Assembly (NCBI RefSeq): GCF_004570875.1
Contig: NZ_SPQK01000010.1
Location: 1-64,000, forward strand
Direction: 5' to 3'
Origin: Blastococcus sp. CT_GayMR16
GTDB taxonomy: Bacteria > Actinomycetota > Actinomycetes > Mycobacteriales > Geodermatophilaceae
DNA: 64,000 bases
How positions within the stretch are numbered: position 1 is the stretch's first letter; the number at the start of each line of letters is the position of its first letter. The position numbers and the translations under genes were made by a program. This document shows positions 28,496 through 37,127 of the stretch, piece by piece. Under the pieces are notes generated by a model. That model was not told the origin of the DNA. It worked only from the letters and a program-made list of their open reading frames with translations, and did not search any database.

Positions 28496-28676
28496 CCGTC
28501 CCACGGGCGGGGGGTCGATGGTGCGCCCTCGTCCCTCGTGTCACAGGCGGGCCGCTCGGCAAGCCGCGCGATGCTAGCGTGGACGGTCGAGGCCCGGTGC
28601 GAACTTCGACATCGCACCCTCCTGCGTGCACGCAGTGAGTTGGTGGCGGGGAGACAAGACAGGTGGACCTGCTCGT

Positions 28677-29489
28677 ATGACCCAGTCCGTTCGGGCGGTG
28701 TGGCAGTACCGCGGACTGATCGGCAACTTCGCCAATCGCGAGATCAAGGGCAAGTACAAGGGCAGCCTCCTGGGCTCGGCCTGGTCGCTGATCAACCCGC
28801 TGGCCACGTTGGCGATCTACAGCCTCGTCTTCGGCTTCATCATCAAGTTCCCCACGCCGGTGGCCGGCAACGGCGAGCTGACCAGCTTCACCGTCTACCT
28901 GTTCACCGCCCTGGTCGTGTGGAACTTCTTCCAGTCGGTCGCCACCAGCGGCATGGGCGCCCTCGTCATGGCCGGTCCCCTGCTCCGCAAGATCTACTTC
29001 CCGCCGTTCGCGCCGGTGATCGGCTCGGCGGGCGCGGTGCTCAACCAGACGGCGATCGAGTTCGGCCTGCTGTTCGTGGTCTACCTGGTCGTCGGCAACA
29101 TCAGCTGGACGTTCCTGCTGGTCCCGATCCTGATGATCCTGCTGGCCGCGTTCTCGCTGGGGATCGGCCTCTTCCTCGCCGTGATGAACGCGCGCTTCCG
29201 GGACGTCAGCTACATCGTCAGCGTGCTGCTGAGCCTGCTGTTCTACATGTCGCCGATCATCTACCCGATCTCCCTGGTCACCGACCTGTACGACAAGCAC
29301 GGGTGGCTGCGGCTCTACGAGTACAACCCCGTCACCGCCTTCATCGAGGCGTTCAAGTCCGCGCTCTGGCACCTGGAGTTCCCCGGCTGGGGCCGGCTGG
29401 CCTACCTGACCGTGGTCAGCGTCCTGGTGCTGATCGGTGGCTGGACGTTCTTCCAGCGCAAGTCCGCCGACGTGAGCGAGGAGCTGTGA
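28677..29489 (+). CDS. wzm: ABC-2 polysaccharide/O-antigen export permease (Wzm type)
   Basis: Six-helix inner-membrane permease (270 residues) that with the ATPase at 29486 moves an undecaprenyl- or decaprenyl-linked glycan across the membrane. The N-terminal LIGNFANREIKGKYKGSLLG and IYPISLVTDLYDKHGWLRLYEYNPVTAFIEAFK-type region (in part) are typical of ABC-2 teichoic acid/O-antigen exporters. The ATG at 28677 is chosen over an in-frame ATG 17 codons upstream because it matches family length. It overlaps the ATPase start by four bases (GTGA). Confidence 0.92.
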   Translation: MTQSVRAVWQYRGLIGNFANREIKGKYKGSLLGSAWSLINPLATLAIYSLVFGFIIKFPTPVAGNGELTSFTVYLFTALVVWNFFQSVATSGMGALVMAGPLLRKIYFPPFAPVIGSAGAVLNQTAIEFGLLFVVYLVVGNISWTFLLVPILMILLAAFSLGIGLFLAVMNARFRDVSYIVSVLLSLLFYMSPIIYPISLVTDLYDKHGWLRLYEYNPVTAFIEAFKSALWHLEFPGWGRLAYLTVVSVLVLIGGWTFFQRKSADVSEEL

Positions 29490-30778
29490 CGGTCTTCCAC
29501 CCCGCCGACGTGGAGACGATCGCCGCCGAACCGCAGGCGGCCGACATCGCCATCGAGATCCGAGGGGTCAAGAAGCGGTTCCGGCGGTTCAACGACCGCA
29601 AGACCAACGTGAAGGAGCTGTTCAGCTCCCGGCGCGGGCGCGCGAAGCGCTACGACGACTTCTGGGCGCTCAAGGGCATCGACCTCGACATCCCCCGTGG
29701 GAAGACCTTCGGCCTGATCGGGCACAACGGCTCGGGCAAGTCGACACTGCTCAAGCTCGTGGCCGGCATCCACCGGCCCACCGAGGGCACCATCGAGCAC
29801 CACGGCCGCATCTCGGCGATGCTGGAGCTCGGGGCAGGGTTCCACCCGGAGATGTCCGGACGCGACAACATCTACCTCAACGGGTCGATCCTCGGCATGA
29901 CCCGCAAGCAGATCGACGCCGCGATGGACAAGATCATCGCGTTCAGCGGGCTCGAGGAGTTCATCGACACACCCGTCAAGGTCTACTCGTCGGGCATGTA
30001 CGTCCGGCTCGGCTTCGCCATCGCGGTGAACCTCGAACCGGAGATCCTCATCGTCGACGAGGTCATCGCCGTCGGCGACGAGGAATTCCAGCGCCGCTGC
30101 TTCGACCACCTCTACGAGCTCCGCCGCCGCGGCGTGACGATCGTCCTGGTCACGCACTCGCTCGGTCTGGTCGCCGACCTGTGCGACGAGGCGGCGTGGC
30201 TCGACGGCGGCACCCTGAAGGCGGTCGGTCCCTCGCGCGACGTCGTCGACCAGTACCTGGCGGCGGTCAACCGCCGCGAGGCCGCATCCAGCCAGGACGG
30301 CCCCGACGACCTGGCCACCGACGACGAGACCGAGGGCAAGACCCCGCGGCGCGGGTCGGGCGAGATCCGGGTGACCAAGGTCGACTACCTCGGCCAGGAC
30401 GGCAAGCCCCGGCCGTTCCTCGCGACGGGCCAGCCGTGCACGATCCGGATGAGCTACCGGGCGACCAAGGCCCTACCGTCGGTGACGTTCGGGCTCGGCT
30501 TCACCACCGAGAGCGGCGTGCAGGTCGCGGGCCCGAACTCGGGCTACGGCGAGCATGCCTACGCGGTCGAACCGGGCGAGGGACACGTCGACTTCGCCCT
30601 CGACGAGCTGCCGCTCCAGCCCGGCGAATTCCTCGTGACGACGGCGGTGGTCGACAAGGGGCACCCCTACGACTACGTGGACCGCGCCTTCGTGCTCAAG
30701 GTGCGCGCCGACGACGTCTCCGAACCCGGCCTGGTCAAGCTCACGGGCAACTGGTCCCTGGGCTCCGCCACCTCCTGA
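29486..30778 (+). CDS. wzt: ABC polysaccharide export ATPase with C-terminal carbohydrate-binding-like domain (Wzt type)
   Basis: Nucleotide-binding subunit of the exporter, 430 residues. Walker A GHNGSGKST (about 78-86), signature YSSGMYVRLGFAIA (about 166), Walker B EILIVDEVIAVGD (about 187) and switch VTHS are intact. An acidic linker (about 270-290) leads to a 140-residue C-terminal domain from GEIRVTKVDYL onward, resembling the Wzt C-terminal domain that in E. coli O8/O9a reads the modified end of the glycan. The GTG start overlaps the permease stop. Methyltransferase genes follow directly. Confidence 0.92.
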   Translation: MTVFHPADVETIAAEPQAADIAIEIRGVKKRFRRFNDRKTNVKELFSSRRGRAKRYDDFWALKGIDLDIPRGKTFGLIGHNGSGKSTLLKLVAGIHRPTEGTIEHHGRISAMLELGAGFHPEMSGRDNIYLNGSILGMTRKQIDAAMDKIIAFSGLEEFIDTPVKVYSSGMYVRLGFAIAVNLEPEILIVDEVIAVGDEEFQRRCFDHLYELRRRGVTIVLVTHSLGLVADLCDEAAWLDGGTLKAVGPSRDVVDQYLAAVNRREAASSQDGPDDLATDDETEGKTPRRGSGEIRVTKVDYLGQDGKPRPFLATGQPCTIRMSYRATKALPSVTFGLGFTTESGVQVAGPNSGYGEHAYAVEPGEGHVDFALDELPLQPGEFLVTTAVVDKGHPYDYVDRAFVLKVRADDVSEPGLVKLTGNWSLGSATS

Positions 30779-30811
30779 CCCTGTCCGACGGCCCTCCGAA
30801 GGAGCACGACC

Positions 30812-32023
30812 ATGTTCAGCGCCGAATCCCTCGGCACCCTCCTGCTGTCACTGGCGACGGGGTTCCCCGACCGCGCCAAGAACATGGTGCTGACCAGTGA
30901 GGAGCTCACCGAGGACGAGCGCAAGCTCCTCTGGGAGCCGCTGACCACCACCGACGTCCCGGCGGCGCAGGCCCGGGGTCTCGGGGATGCCATCCGCCAG
31001 GGCGGCACCAACGACTTCTTCGCCAACGAGTGCTACCGGGCGGCGTTCTACCTGGGCGACGGGATCACCCAGCTGCGCGAGGACCCGCTGTTCGGCTACT
31101 TCAGCTCCCACCGCGCCGGGCGGGTGCTCGACAAGTGGGTGCACTACTTCCCCGTCTACTCCCGCCACTTCGCGCCGTTCCGCGGCCGGCCCGTGCGCAT
31201 CCTCGAGATCGGCATCTACCGGGGCGGGTCCCTGGACATGTGGCAGTGGTACTTCGGGTCGCAGGTCACGCTCGTCGGCGTCGACATCGACGAGGACGCC
31301 CGGGCCGCCTCCGACCCGCGCCACGTGGTCGAGATCGGCGACCAGACCGATGCCGACTTCCTGCGCCGGGTGGCCGGGCAGCACGGGCCGTTCGACATCA
31401 TCATCGACGACGGCGGACACGAGATGCAGCAGCAGATCGTGACCACGGAGACGCTGTTCCCGTTGCTCGCCGACGGCGGGGTCTTCCTCGTCGAGGACAC
31501 CCACACCTCCTACTGGGAGTCCTACGAGGGCGGCCGGAACCGGGCCGGGACCTTCATGGAGTGGGCGAAGAACCGCCTGGACGACGTCAACGGCTTCCAC
31601 CAGCCCGGCGAGGTCGACCCGGTGTGGACCGGCCAGCTCGACAGCGTCCACGTCTACGACTCGATCGTCGTGCTCGACAAGAAGACCCGGTTCGCGCCGT
31701 TCGCCGAGCAGGTCGGGCACGCCGAGTTCCTCATGTACCCGCGGTCGGCGGCGGGGATGTTCTCCGAGCTGCTCGCCACCCGGGACGCCGCGCGCAACGA
31801 GCGCGACCAGCTCCGCGCGACCTCCGCGGCGGAGGACGACGCCCGGGACGAGGAGCTGCGCCTGCTGCGGGCCGAGCTGGCCAGCCTCCGCCCCTCGGCC
31901 GCGGCCCTCAACACGCGACTCAACCAGCTCAAGGGCGAGTTGGACAACGCGCGCAGCTCGCTGCGCCAGCTCCGCCGCGGGGACGGCACCAGCGTGTGGC
32001 GTCGGCGCGGGGGTGGCCGCTGA
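30812..32023 (+). CDS. CmcI/TylF-like SAM methyltransferase with C-terminal coiled coil
   Basis: A 403-residue protein. The methyltransferase core (about 125-270) has motif I ILEIGIYRGGSLDMW, GVDIDEDAR, FDIIIDDGGHEM and the DGGVFLVEDTHTSYW segment seen in CmcI and macrocin O-methyltransferase families; the acidic DDGG/ED residues suit a metal-dependent O-methyltransferase. From about residue 323 to 388 a heptad-rich, highly charged coiled coil follows. AGGAG precedes the ATG by eight bases. Directly behind Wzt, it is a good candidate for capping the exported chain. Confidence 0.85.
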   Translation: MFSAESLGTLLLSLATGFPDRAKNMVLTSEELTEDERKLLWEPLTTTDVPAAQARGLGDAIRQGGTNDFFANECYRAAFYLGDGITQLREDPLFGYFSSHRAGRVLDKWVHYFPVYSRHFAPFRGRPVRILEIGIYRGGSLDMWQWYFGSQVTLVGVDIDEDARAASDPRHVVEIGDQTDADFLRRVAGQHGPFDIIIDDGGHEMQQQIVTTETLFPLLADGGVFLVEDTHTSYWESYEGGRNRAGTFMEWAKNRLDDVNGFHQPGEVDPVWTGQLDSVHVYDSIVVLDKKTRFAPFAEQVGHAEFLMYPRSAAGMFSELLATRDAARNERDQLRATSAAEDDARDEELRLLRAELASLRPSAAALNTRLNQLKGELDNARSSLRQLRRGDGTSVWRRRGGGR

Positions 32024-32854
32024 ATGGGCTTGCACACCCGTCACCTCCCACGGGTCGTGGACGTCGCAGGCGCGACGGCCGTCGAGCGAGATGCGCCGGT
32101 ACCCGCGGAGGCAGAACGGGTCGCCTTCCTCGCCCACTGGTCGGAGACCGACCGCCAGTCGCGGTCGACGCTCCAGCTCGTCGCTGAACTGCAGCGGCTG
32201 GGGTACCGGGTCGTCGTCTCCTCCACCAGCCCGGCCGAGAAGCCGCTGGACTTCGGTGCCGACGACATCCGGCTCGACGAGCTGACCGTCCTGCGGCGTC
32301 CCAACACCGGCTACGACTTCGGCTCCTGGTCGGTGGCCATGGCCGCGCACGAGGATCTGCTGGGCCGCCCGTACGTGCTGGTCCTGAACGACAGCCTGGT
32401 GGGCCCGTTCGCGCCGCTGGACGCCGTCATCGACGACTTCGAGGGCACGTCGGCCGACGTGTGGGGCATGGTCGAGAGCAACCAGTTCATCAGTCACCTC
32501 CAGTCGTTCTTCCGCGGCTTCCGCTATGGCGTGCTCGCCGAACCGGTGATGCGCCGCTTCTGGCGGGATCTGCGGGTCATCCCCGACAAGACCGCGCTCA
32601 TCGAGCAGTACGAGTTCGGCTTCTCCGATTTCTTGCTCCGGTTCGGTTTCTCCACCTCGCCGTTCGTCCACCACAGCCAGGTGGTGGGAGAGGGCCTCAA
32701 CCCGACGATCCACGGATGGCGGGCCCTGTTCGACGCCGGAGTGCCGTTCGTCAAGCGCGAGCTGATCCGTCAGCCCGAGCTCACGGCGGACGGCCACCGC
32801 ATCCCGGCCGTCATCGCCGATCGCTACGGGACCGATGTTGCCGAGTGGTTGTGA
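32024..32854 (+). CDS. RgpF-like rhamnan synthesis F family protein
   Basis: A 276-residue protein with the family core VAFLAHWSETDRQSRSTLQL, RRPNTGYDFGSWSVAM, VLNDSLVGPF and WGMVESNQFISHLQSFF. RgpF-family proteins are glycosyltransferases or modifiers in rhamnose-rich polysaccharide synthesis. The ATG follows the previous stop codon without a gap, so it is translationally coupled. A hairpin lies after its stop. Confidence 0.85.
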   Translation: MGLHTRHLPRVVDVAGATAVERDAPVPAEAERVAFLAHWSETDRQSRSTLQLVAELQRLGYRVVVSSTSPAEKPLDFGADDIRLDELTVLRRPNTGYDFGSWSVAMAAHEDLLGRPYVLVLNDSLVGPFAPLDAVIDDFEGTSADVWGMVESNQFISHLQSFFRGFRYGVLAEPVMRRFWRDLRVIPDKTALIEQYEFGFSDFLLRFGFSTSPFVHHSQVVGEGLNPTIHGWRALFDAGVPFVKRELIRQPELTADGHRIPAVIADRYGTDVAEWL

Positions 32855-32868
32855 CTGCCGCGCGACCC

Positions 32869-32889
32869 GGGGGACGCCCCGCGTCCCCC
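32869..32889 (+). terminator. Perfect hairpin between two RgpF-like genes
   Basis: GGGGGACGC (32869-32877) and GCGTCCCCC (32881-32889) form a perfect nine-base-pair stem with a CCC loop; GTGAC/GTCAC flank it. It sits inside the operon, 15 bases after one stop and just before the ribosome binding site of the next gene, so it may be an attenuator or RNA-processing stop rather than a full terminator. Confidence 0.5.
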
Positions 32890-32903
32890 GTCACAGGAAG
32901 TAG

Positions 32904-35012
32904 ATGATGATGCTCGAAGGAACGCTTGCCCGCCGGGCAGCCGGCCGGCTCAAGCGCGGCGCGCTACGGCGGCTCGCCCTGCGCCAGCAGGCGCTCTACC
33001 GGCTCCGCCACCGGCTGCAACTTCGCGGGCGCGTCTACCGCGTCATCGGCCGCGAGCTCCCCCAGGACTACGGCAGGCCCTTCTTCCCGCCTGCCTCCTT
33101 CGACGAGTGGGTGACCCGCAGCGGCGAGGGCCGGCCGGTGCTGTACCCGCCGAACTGGCGCACCCACGGACGTCTCGTCGTCGAGGAGCCGGCCCGCGTC
33201 GGGGTGCTGATGCACGCGCACTTCCCCGACCTGGTCCCCGAGCTCGTCGAGCAGCTCGGGAACATCCCGGTGCCATTCGACCTGATCGTCACCAACAGCT
33301 CCGGCACCGAGGTGGACATCCCCCCGGTCGCGAACATGCGCCACTGCCGGGTGCTCCCGGTGGAGAACCACGGCCGCGACATCTGGCCGACCGTCGCCGT
33401 CGTCAACTCCGGCCTGCTCGACCCCTACCTGCTCGTGCTCAAGGTGCACACCAAGAAGAGCGCCTGGCGCGAGGAGCACGCCGACCTCTCCGGCGACGGC
33501 GCCACGTGGCGGTCGGGCTTCCTGAAGCAACTGCTCGGCGACCGGACCAACGTCGAGCAGATCCTCGGCGCCTTCCGGGCCGACCCCGGCCTCGGCGTCG
33601 TGACCGCCGACGGCAGCGTGCTCGGGCCTGAGTTCTGGGGGGACAACCAGCGCAACGCCCGCGAGCTGGCGCGGCGCCTGGAGTTCCACCTCGACGACGA
33701 CGCCCTCACCTTCCCCGCGGGATCGATGTACTGGTGCCGCGGGATCGTGCTGCAGGGGCTGCGGGCGCTGATGATGACGAGGGCCGACTTCGAGGACGAG
33801 GCCGGCCAGGTGAACGGCACGACCCCGCACGCCGTCGAACGGCTGATCGGGGTGCTGACCCACGAGGCCGGCCTGTCGAGCACGGAGCGCTCGGCGCTCC
33901 CGGAGCCGTCCGCACCCGCCGGGTACGAGGACTTCGACGGCCGCGAGCTGCTCCCGCGGGCCCGGTTCGTCCCGTTCTACCTGCCCCAGTTCCACCCGAC
34001 CGACGAGAACGACGAGTGGTGGGGACAGGGCTTCACCGAGTGGACGAACGTGACCACCACCCGGCCGGTGTTCCACGGGCACTACCAGCCTCGACTCCCC
34101 ACCGACCTGGGTTTCTACGACCTGCGCTCGGACGAGGTGCGGGCGGCACAGGCGGAGATGGCGGCCTCCGCCGGCATCGAGGGCTTCATGTACTACTACT
34201 ACTGGTTCGCCGGGAAGCGGCTGCTCAACCGGCCGATCGAGGCACTGCTGCGCGGCGACCTCGACTTCCCGTTCTGCCTGATGTGGGCCAACGAGAACTG
34301 GACGCGCCGGTGGGACGGCAACTCCAAGGACGTCCTCCTGGCGCAGGACTACGACCGGGTGCCCGCCGAGCAGTTCATCGAGGACGTCGCCGAGTTCCTG
34401 GCCGACCCCCGGTACATGACGGTCGACGGCAAGAAGATCCTGGCCGTCTACCGGCCCGCCCAGATGCCGGACTTCCCGAAGGTCGCGCAGCGTTGGCGCG
34501 AGATCGCACGTCAACGCGGGCTCGGCGAGCTGTTCCTGATGCACGTCGACGTCGGGCACAGCATGCAGGGGCTCGCCTCCACCGAGGAGAGCGGACTCGA
34601 CGGGTCGCTGGAGTTCCCGCCGCACAACATGCTGTGGCAGGGCATCGACCGCCGGGAACTGCAGATGCGGCACGACTTCCAGGGCAATGCGATGAGCTAC
34701 CCCGCGCTGGCCGACGACGCCGCGCTCCGGGCGGCGCGGGACGCAGACCAGAACCACTTCCCCGGAGCGATGGTGACCTTCGACAACACCGCCCGCCGAC
34801 AGCTGAGCAGCGACTTCTGGTGGGGCGCCAATCCCTATGTCTTCCACCGCTGGCTGAAGTCACTGGCCGGGGCGGTCACCGTCCGCGAGCGGGAACGGCG
34901 CCTGATCTTCGTGAACGCCTGGAACGAGTGGGCCGAGGCCGCCGTGCTCGAGCCCACCGACCGGCACGGGAAGAGCTTCCTGCTGGCGCTCCGGGACGTC
35001 GCCTACAGCTGA
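32904..35012 (+). CDS. Two-domain RgpF-like / GH99-like WbsX protein
   Basis: A 702-residue protein. The N-terminal part (about 60-340) is RgpF-like: VGVLMHAHFPDLVPELVEQL, VENHGRDIWPTVAVV and VLKVHTKKSAWREEH. The C-terminal part (about 350-700) is a WbsX/GH99-like domain: FVPFYLPQFHPTDENDEWWG, GFTEWTNVTTTRPVFHGHYQ, YYYYWFAGKRLLNRP, FCLMWANENWTRRWDG and FVNAWNEWAEAAVLEP. Such domains occur in polysaccharide loci as putative glycosyltransferases or endo-acting hydrolases. ATG after AGGAA; overlaps the convergent methyltransferase gene by ten bases. Confidence 0.88.
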   Translation: MMMLEGTLARRAAGRLKRGALRRLALRQQALYRLRHRLQLRGRVYRVIGRELPQDYGRPFFPPASFDEWVTRSGEGRPVLYPPNWRTHGRLVVEEPARVGVLMHAHFPDLVPELVEQLGNIPVPFDLIVTNSSGTEVDIPPVANMRHCRVLPVENHGRDIWPTVAVVNSGLLDPYLLVLKVHTKKSAWREEHADLSGDGATWRSGFLKQLLGDRTNVEQILGAFRADPGLGVVTADGSVLGPEFWGDNQRNARELARRLEFHLDDDALTFPAGSMYWCRGIVLQGLRALMMTRADFEDEAGQVNGTTPHAVERLIGVLTHEAGLSSTERSALPEPSAPAGYEDFDGRELLPRARFVPFYLPQFHPTDENDEWWGQGFTEWTNVTTTRPVFHGHYQPRLPTDLGFYDLRSDEVRAAQAEMAASAGIEGFMYYYYWFAGKRLLNRPIEALLRGDLDFPFCLMWANENWTRRWDGNSKDVLLAQDYDRVPAEQFIEDVAEFLADPRYMTVDGKKILAVYRPAQMPDFPKVAQRWREIARQRGLGELFLMHVDVGHSMQGLASTEESGLDGSLEFPPHNMLWQGIDRRELQMRHDFQGNAMSYPALADDAALRAARDADQNHFPGAMVTFDNTARRQLSSDFWWGANPYVFHRWLKSLAGAVTVRERERRLIFVNAWNEWAEAAVLEPTDRHGKSFLLALRDVAYS

Positions 35013-36010
35013 CGGGGACGGCGGACGCGACGGACGACGGCGCGGACCGGCCGCGGGACGCGCGCCCGGAGCCGGTCACCGGATCGCCCCACCGCGTGCC
35101 GGAGCGAGCGGCGCGCGCGGCGTCCGGCCTGGGCCACGGGCCGCCGCTCCGTGCGGACCAGCACCGCGAGGGCCTGCGAGATGGGCTCCCCTGTGGGCCG
35201 CCAGCAGAACAGGTCGAGTCCTGCGTCGCCCCAGATGCGCTCCACCGCGCGTCGGGACGCCACGGCCCACCCGTAGTAGTCGCGGGTCCGGACGCCACCT
35301 CCCCCGGTCGCCCCGAACTGGACCTCGTCCGCGCGGAAACGGGCGCGGACGGCCGCCACGTCCGGGAAGACGGCAGCGACCGAGGCGGTGAAGCCGTCGG
35401 AGTCGCCCCCTGCCACGGCCGCCTGGGACCCTTCGACCAGGTCGAGGAACTCCTCTCCGATCACCGTGATGACGACGACGCCGCCCGGGCGCACCAGCCG
35501 GGCGAGCTCACGGGCCCAGGCAGCGTGCGCGGGGCCGGACAGGTGCGAGAACACGCTGAAGGCGACGGCGACGTCCATGCTGCCGTCCGCCAGGACCGTC
35601 GGGGGCACCGGAGCAACCGTCAGGGCGTTGATGCCCGGGAGGCTGACGTTGACCAGCGCGGTCATCTCGGGGTCGACGTCCGCGGCGAACAACGCGGTCG
35701 GCGACACCTCGGTCAGCAGGACCCGGCTGATCCGTCCCCAACCGGAGCCCAAGTCCAGGACCCGGCTTCCCGCGAGCCCGGGGTGCCCGAGCGCGCGGAG
35801 AGCCTCCCCGACCGCCGTCACGAACGCCTCTGCCTCGGCGTAGGCCCGCTCGAACGACTGCCCCACGAACTGCACCTGCACCTGTTCCGGGGGGTTCGGC
35901 GGTGCTGCGAGTGCCACGTCCACGACGCCCGGGGGAACCGTCAGCGGCACGCCGGAGGCCAACCGGGACACCAGCGCAGAGGTCACCACGCGCTCACCCT
36001 GGCCGAACAC
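35003..36010 (-). CDS. Class I SAM-dependent methyltransferase
   Basis: A 335-residue protein with motif I VLDLGSGWGRISRVLL, ADVDPEM and the post-motif segment DVAVAFSVFSHLSGPAHAAW, which match small-molecule or sugar methyltransferases of the Methyltransf_25/11 type. The C-terminal 45 residues are strongly basic, possibly for membrane or nucleic acid contact. The target is unknown; position in the polysaccharide locus suggests glycan methylation. The start is GTG at 36010, with another GTG seven codons later. Confidence 0.82.
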   Translation of the reverse strand: MFGQGERVVTSALVSRLASGVPLTVPPGVVDVALAAPPNPPEQVQVQFVGQSFERAYAEAEAFVTAVGEALRALGHPGLAGSRVLDLGSGWGRISRVLLTEVSPTALFAADVDPEMTALVNVSLPGINALTVAPVPPTVLADGSMDVAVAFSVFSHLSGPAHAAWARELARLVRPGGVVVITVIGEEFLDLVEGSQAAVAGGDSDGFTASVAAVFPDVAAVRARFRADEVQFGATGGGGVRTRDYYGWAVASRRAVERIWGDAGLDLFCWRPTGEPISQALAVLVRTERRPVAQAGRRARRSLRHAVGRSGDRLRARVPRPVRAVVRRVRRPRQL

Positions 36011-36124
36011 CCCGCGCCACGCTCGTTCTATTGACCCCTCCCGTCACAGTCGCCACTCTGACCCAGACTGTCGGCACGCGTCCGGCTACCGTAGGTGACA
36101 AGGCGACTGCGAGGAGAAGCGACA

Positions 36125-37066
36125 ATGACCGCCATGGCCGACGTCACGAAGGCGACGACGCGCATCAACCGCAGGCCCGCGATCGCGGACGCCGGCGAGG
36201 TGGCGCCGAAAGCTGCGACCCCGGAGGCTGCACCCGTGAAGGTGCTCGAGAACGCCGGCTACTGCTCGTGCTGCCGCAACCAGACGGTCTTCGTCGCCTA
36301 CGACTCCTGGCTGCGCGACCACTACCTCTGCACCCGCTGTGGCTCGGTGCCCCGGCAGCGGCATCTGCAGTCCGTCTTGGACGAGTCGTTCTCCGGCTGG
36401 ACCGACCTCGTCGTCCACGAGTCGTCGCCGTCCAACGACTTCATCGCGCGTCTCTGCTCGGACTACAGCTCGTCGCAGTACTTCCCGGACGTCCCCCGGG
36501 GCGCGTTCAAGGACGGCGTCCGCAGCGAGGACGTCGAGGCGCTGACCTTCGCCGACGAATCCATCGACCTGTTCATCACCCAGGACGTCCTCGAGCACGT
36601 CTTCAACCCCGACCGAGCCATCCGCGAGATCCACCGCGTCCTCAAGCCCGGCGGAGCGCACGTCTTCACCGCGCCCAAGCACCGCGGGCTCGACGTCAGC
36701 CGCCGCCGCGCCCGCCTCGGGGCCGACGGGGTCGTCGACCACCTGCTGCCGGAGGAGTACCACGGAAATCCGATCGGCGACAACAAGGCGCTGGTCACCT
36801 GGGACTACGGCTACGACTTCGAGCAGCTGATGAGCGAGTGGGCGGGCGCCGAGGTGCAGGCCCACCACCGCCGCGACCGCGGCCGCGGACTGGACGCGGA
36901 GTTCAACGAGGTCTTCGTGATCCGCAAGCCCCACACCACCGTGGTTCCCACCCGCTGGGAGCCCCCGCGTGGGCGGCGCGCCGCCCTGGGTCAGCTCCGG
37001 CCGGCGCTCGGCCACATCAAGCGCAGCCTGGTCGAAGTCGCCCGCCCGAACCGCTCGGCCGACTGA
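36125..37066 (+). CDS. SAM-dependent methyltransferase with N-terminal zinc ribbon
   Basis: A 313-residue protein. After about 40 low-complexity residues, CSCC and CTRCG (about 50-75) form a zinc-ribbon-like knuckle. The following methyltransferase fold has DESIDLFITQDVLEHVFNPD and REIHRVLKPGGAHVFTAPKH, characteristic of sugar- or lipid-directed methyltransferases. Motif I is weak. AGGAGA lies seven bases before the ATG at 36125; a GTG ten codons upstream is less likely. The gene is isolated between two convergent or divergent neighbours. Confidence 0.83.
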   Translation: MTAMADVTKATTRINRRPAIADAGEVAPKAATPEAAPVKVLENAGYCSCCRNQTVFVAYDSWLRDHYLCTRCGSVPRQRHLQSVLDESFSGWTDLVVHESSPSNDFIARLCSDYSSSQYFPDVPRGAFKDGVRSEDVEALTFADESIDLFITQDVLEHVFNPDRAIREIHRVLKPGGAHVFTAPKHRGLDVSRRRARLGADGVVDHLLPEEYHGNPIGDNKALVTWDYGYDFEQLMSEWAGAEVQAHHRRDRGRGLDAEFNEVFVIRKPHTTVVPTRWEPPRGRRAALGQLRPALGHIKRSLVEVARPNRSAD

Positions 37067-37085
37067 ACCCGTCCTCCATGGGGCT

Positions 37086-37127
37086 GATGCGCTGACCGCC
37101 CGTTCCGACGGTCGCGGTCAGCGCATC
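37086..37127. terminator. Bidirectional terminator hairpin between convergent genes
   Basis: GATGCGCTGACCGC (37086-37099) and GCGGTCAGCGCATC (37114-37127) form a perfect 14-base-pair stem; the 14-base loop contains a further CCGT/ACGG pairing. It lies 19 bases after the methyltransferase stop and includes the last codons and stop of the convergent glycosyltransferase, so it can serve both strands. Confidence 0.7.

Noticed and set aside
28575-28580. TAGCGT as the promoter of the ABC exporter operon
   Set aside because: It is about 96 bases from the chosen start with no -35 partner; TANNNT alone at such a distance is not informative.
30848-32797. A long minus-strand open frame (about 650 codons) antisense to the coiled-coil methyltransferase and RgpF-like genes
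   Set aside because: It mirrors third-position GC of the plus-strand genes, and has no recognisable domain or start signals. Similar frames antisense to sahH, the RgpF-WbsX gene, the aldolase-NTase region and the SpoIID/amidase genes were dropped for the same reason.
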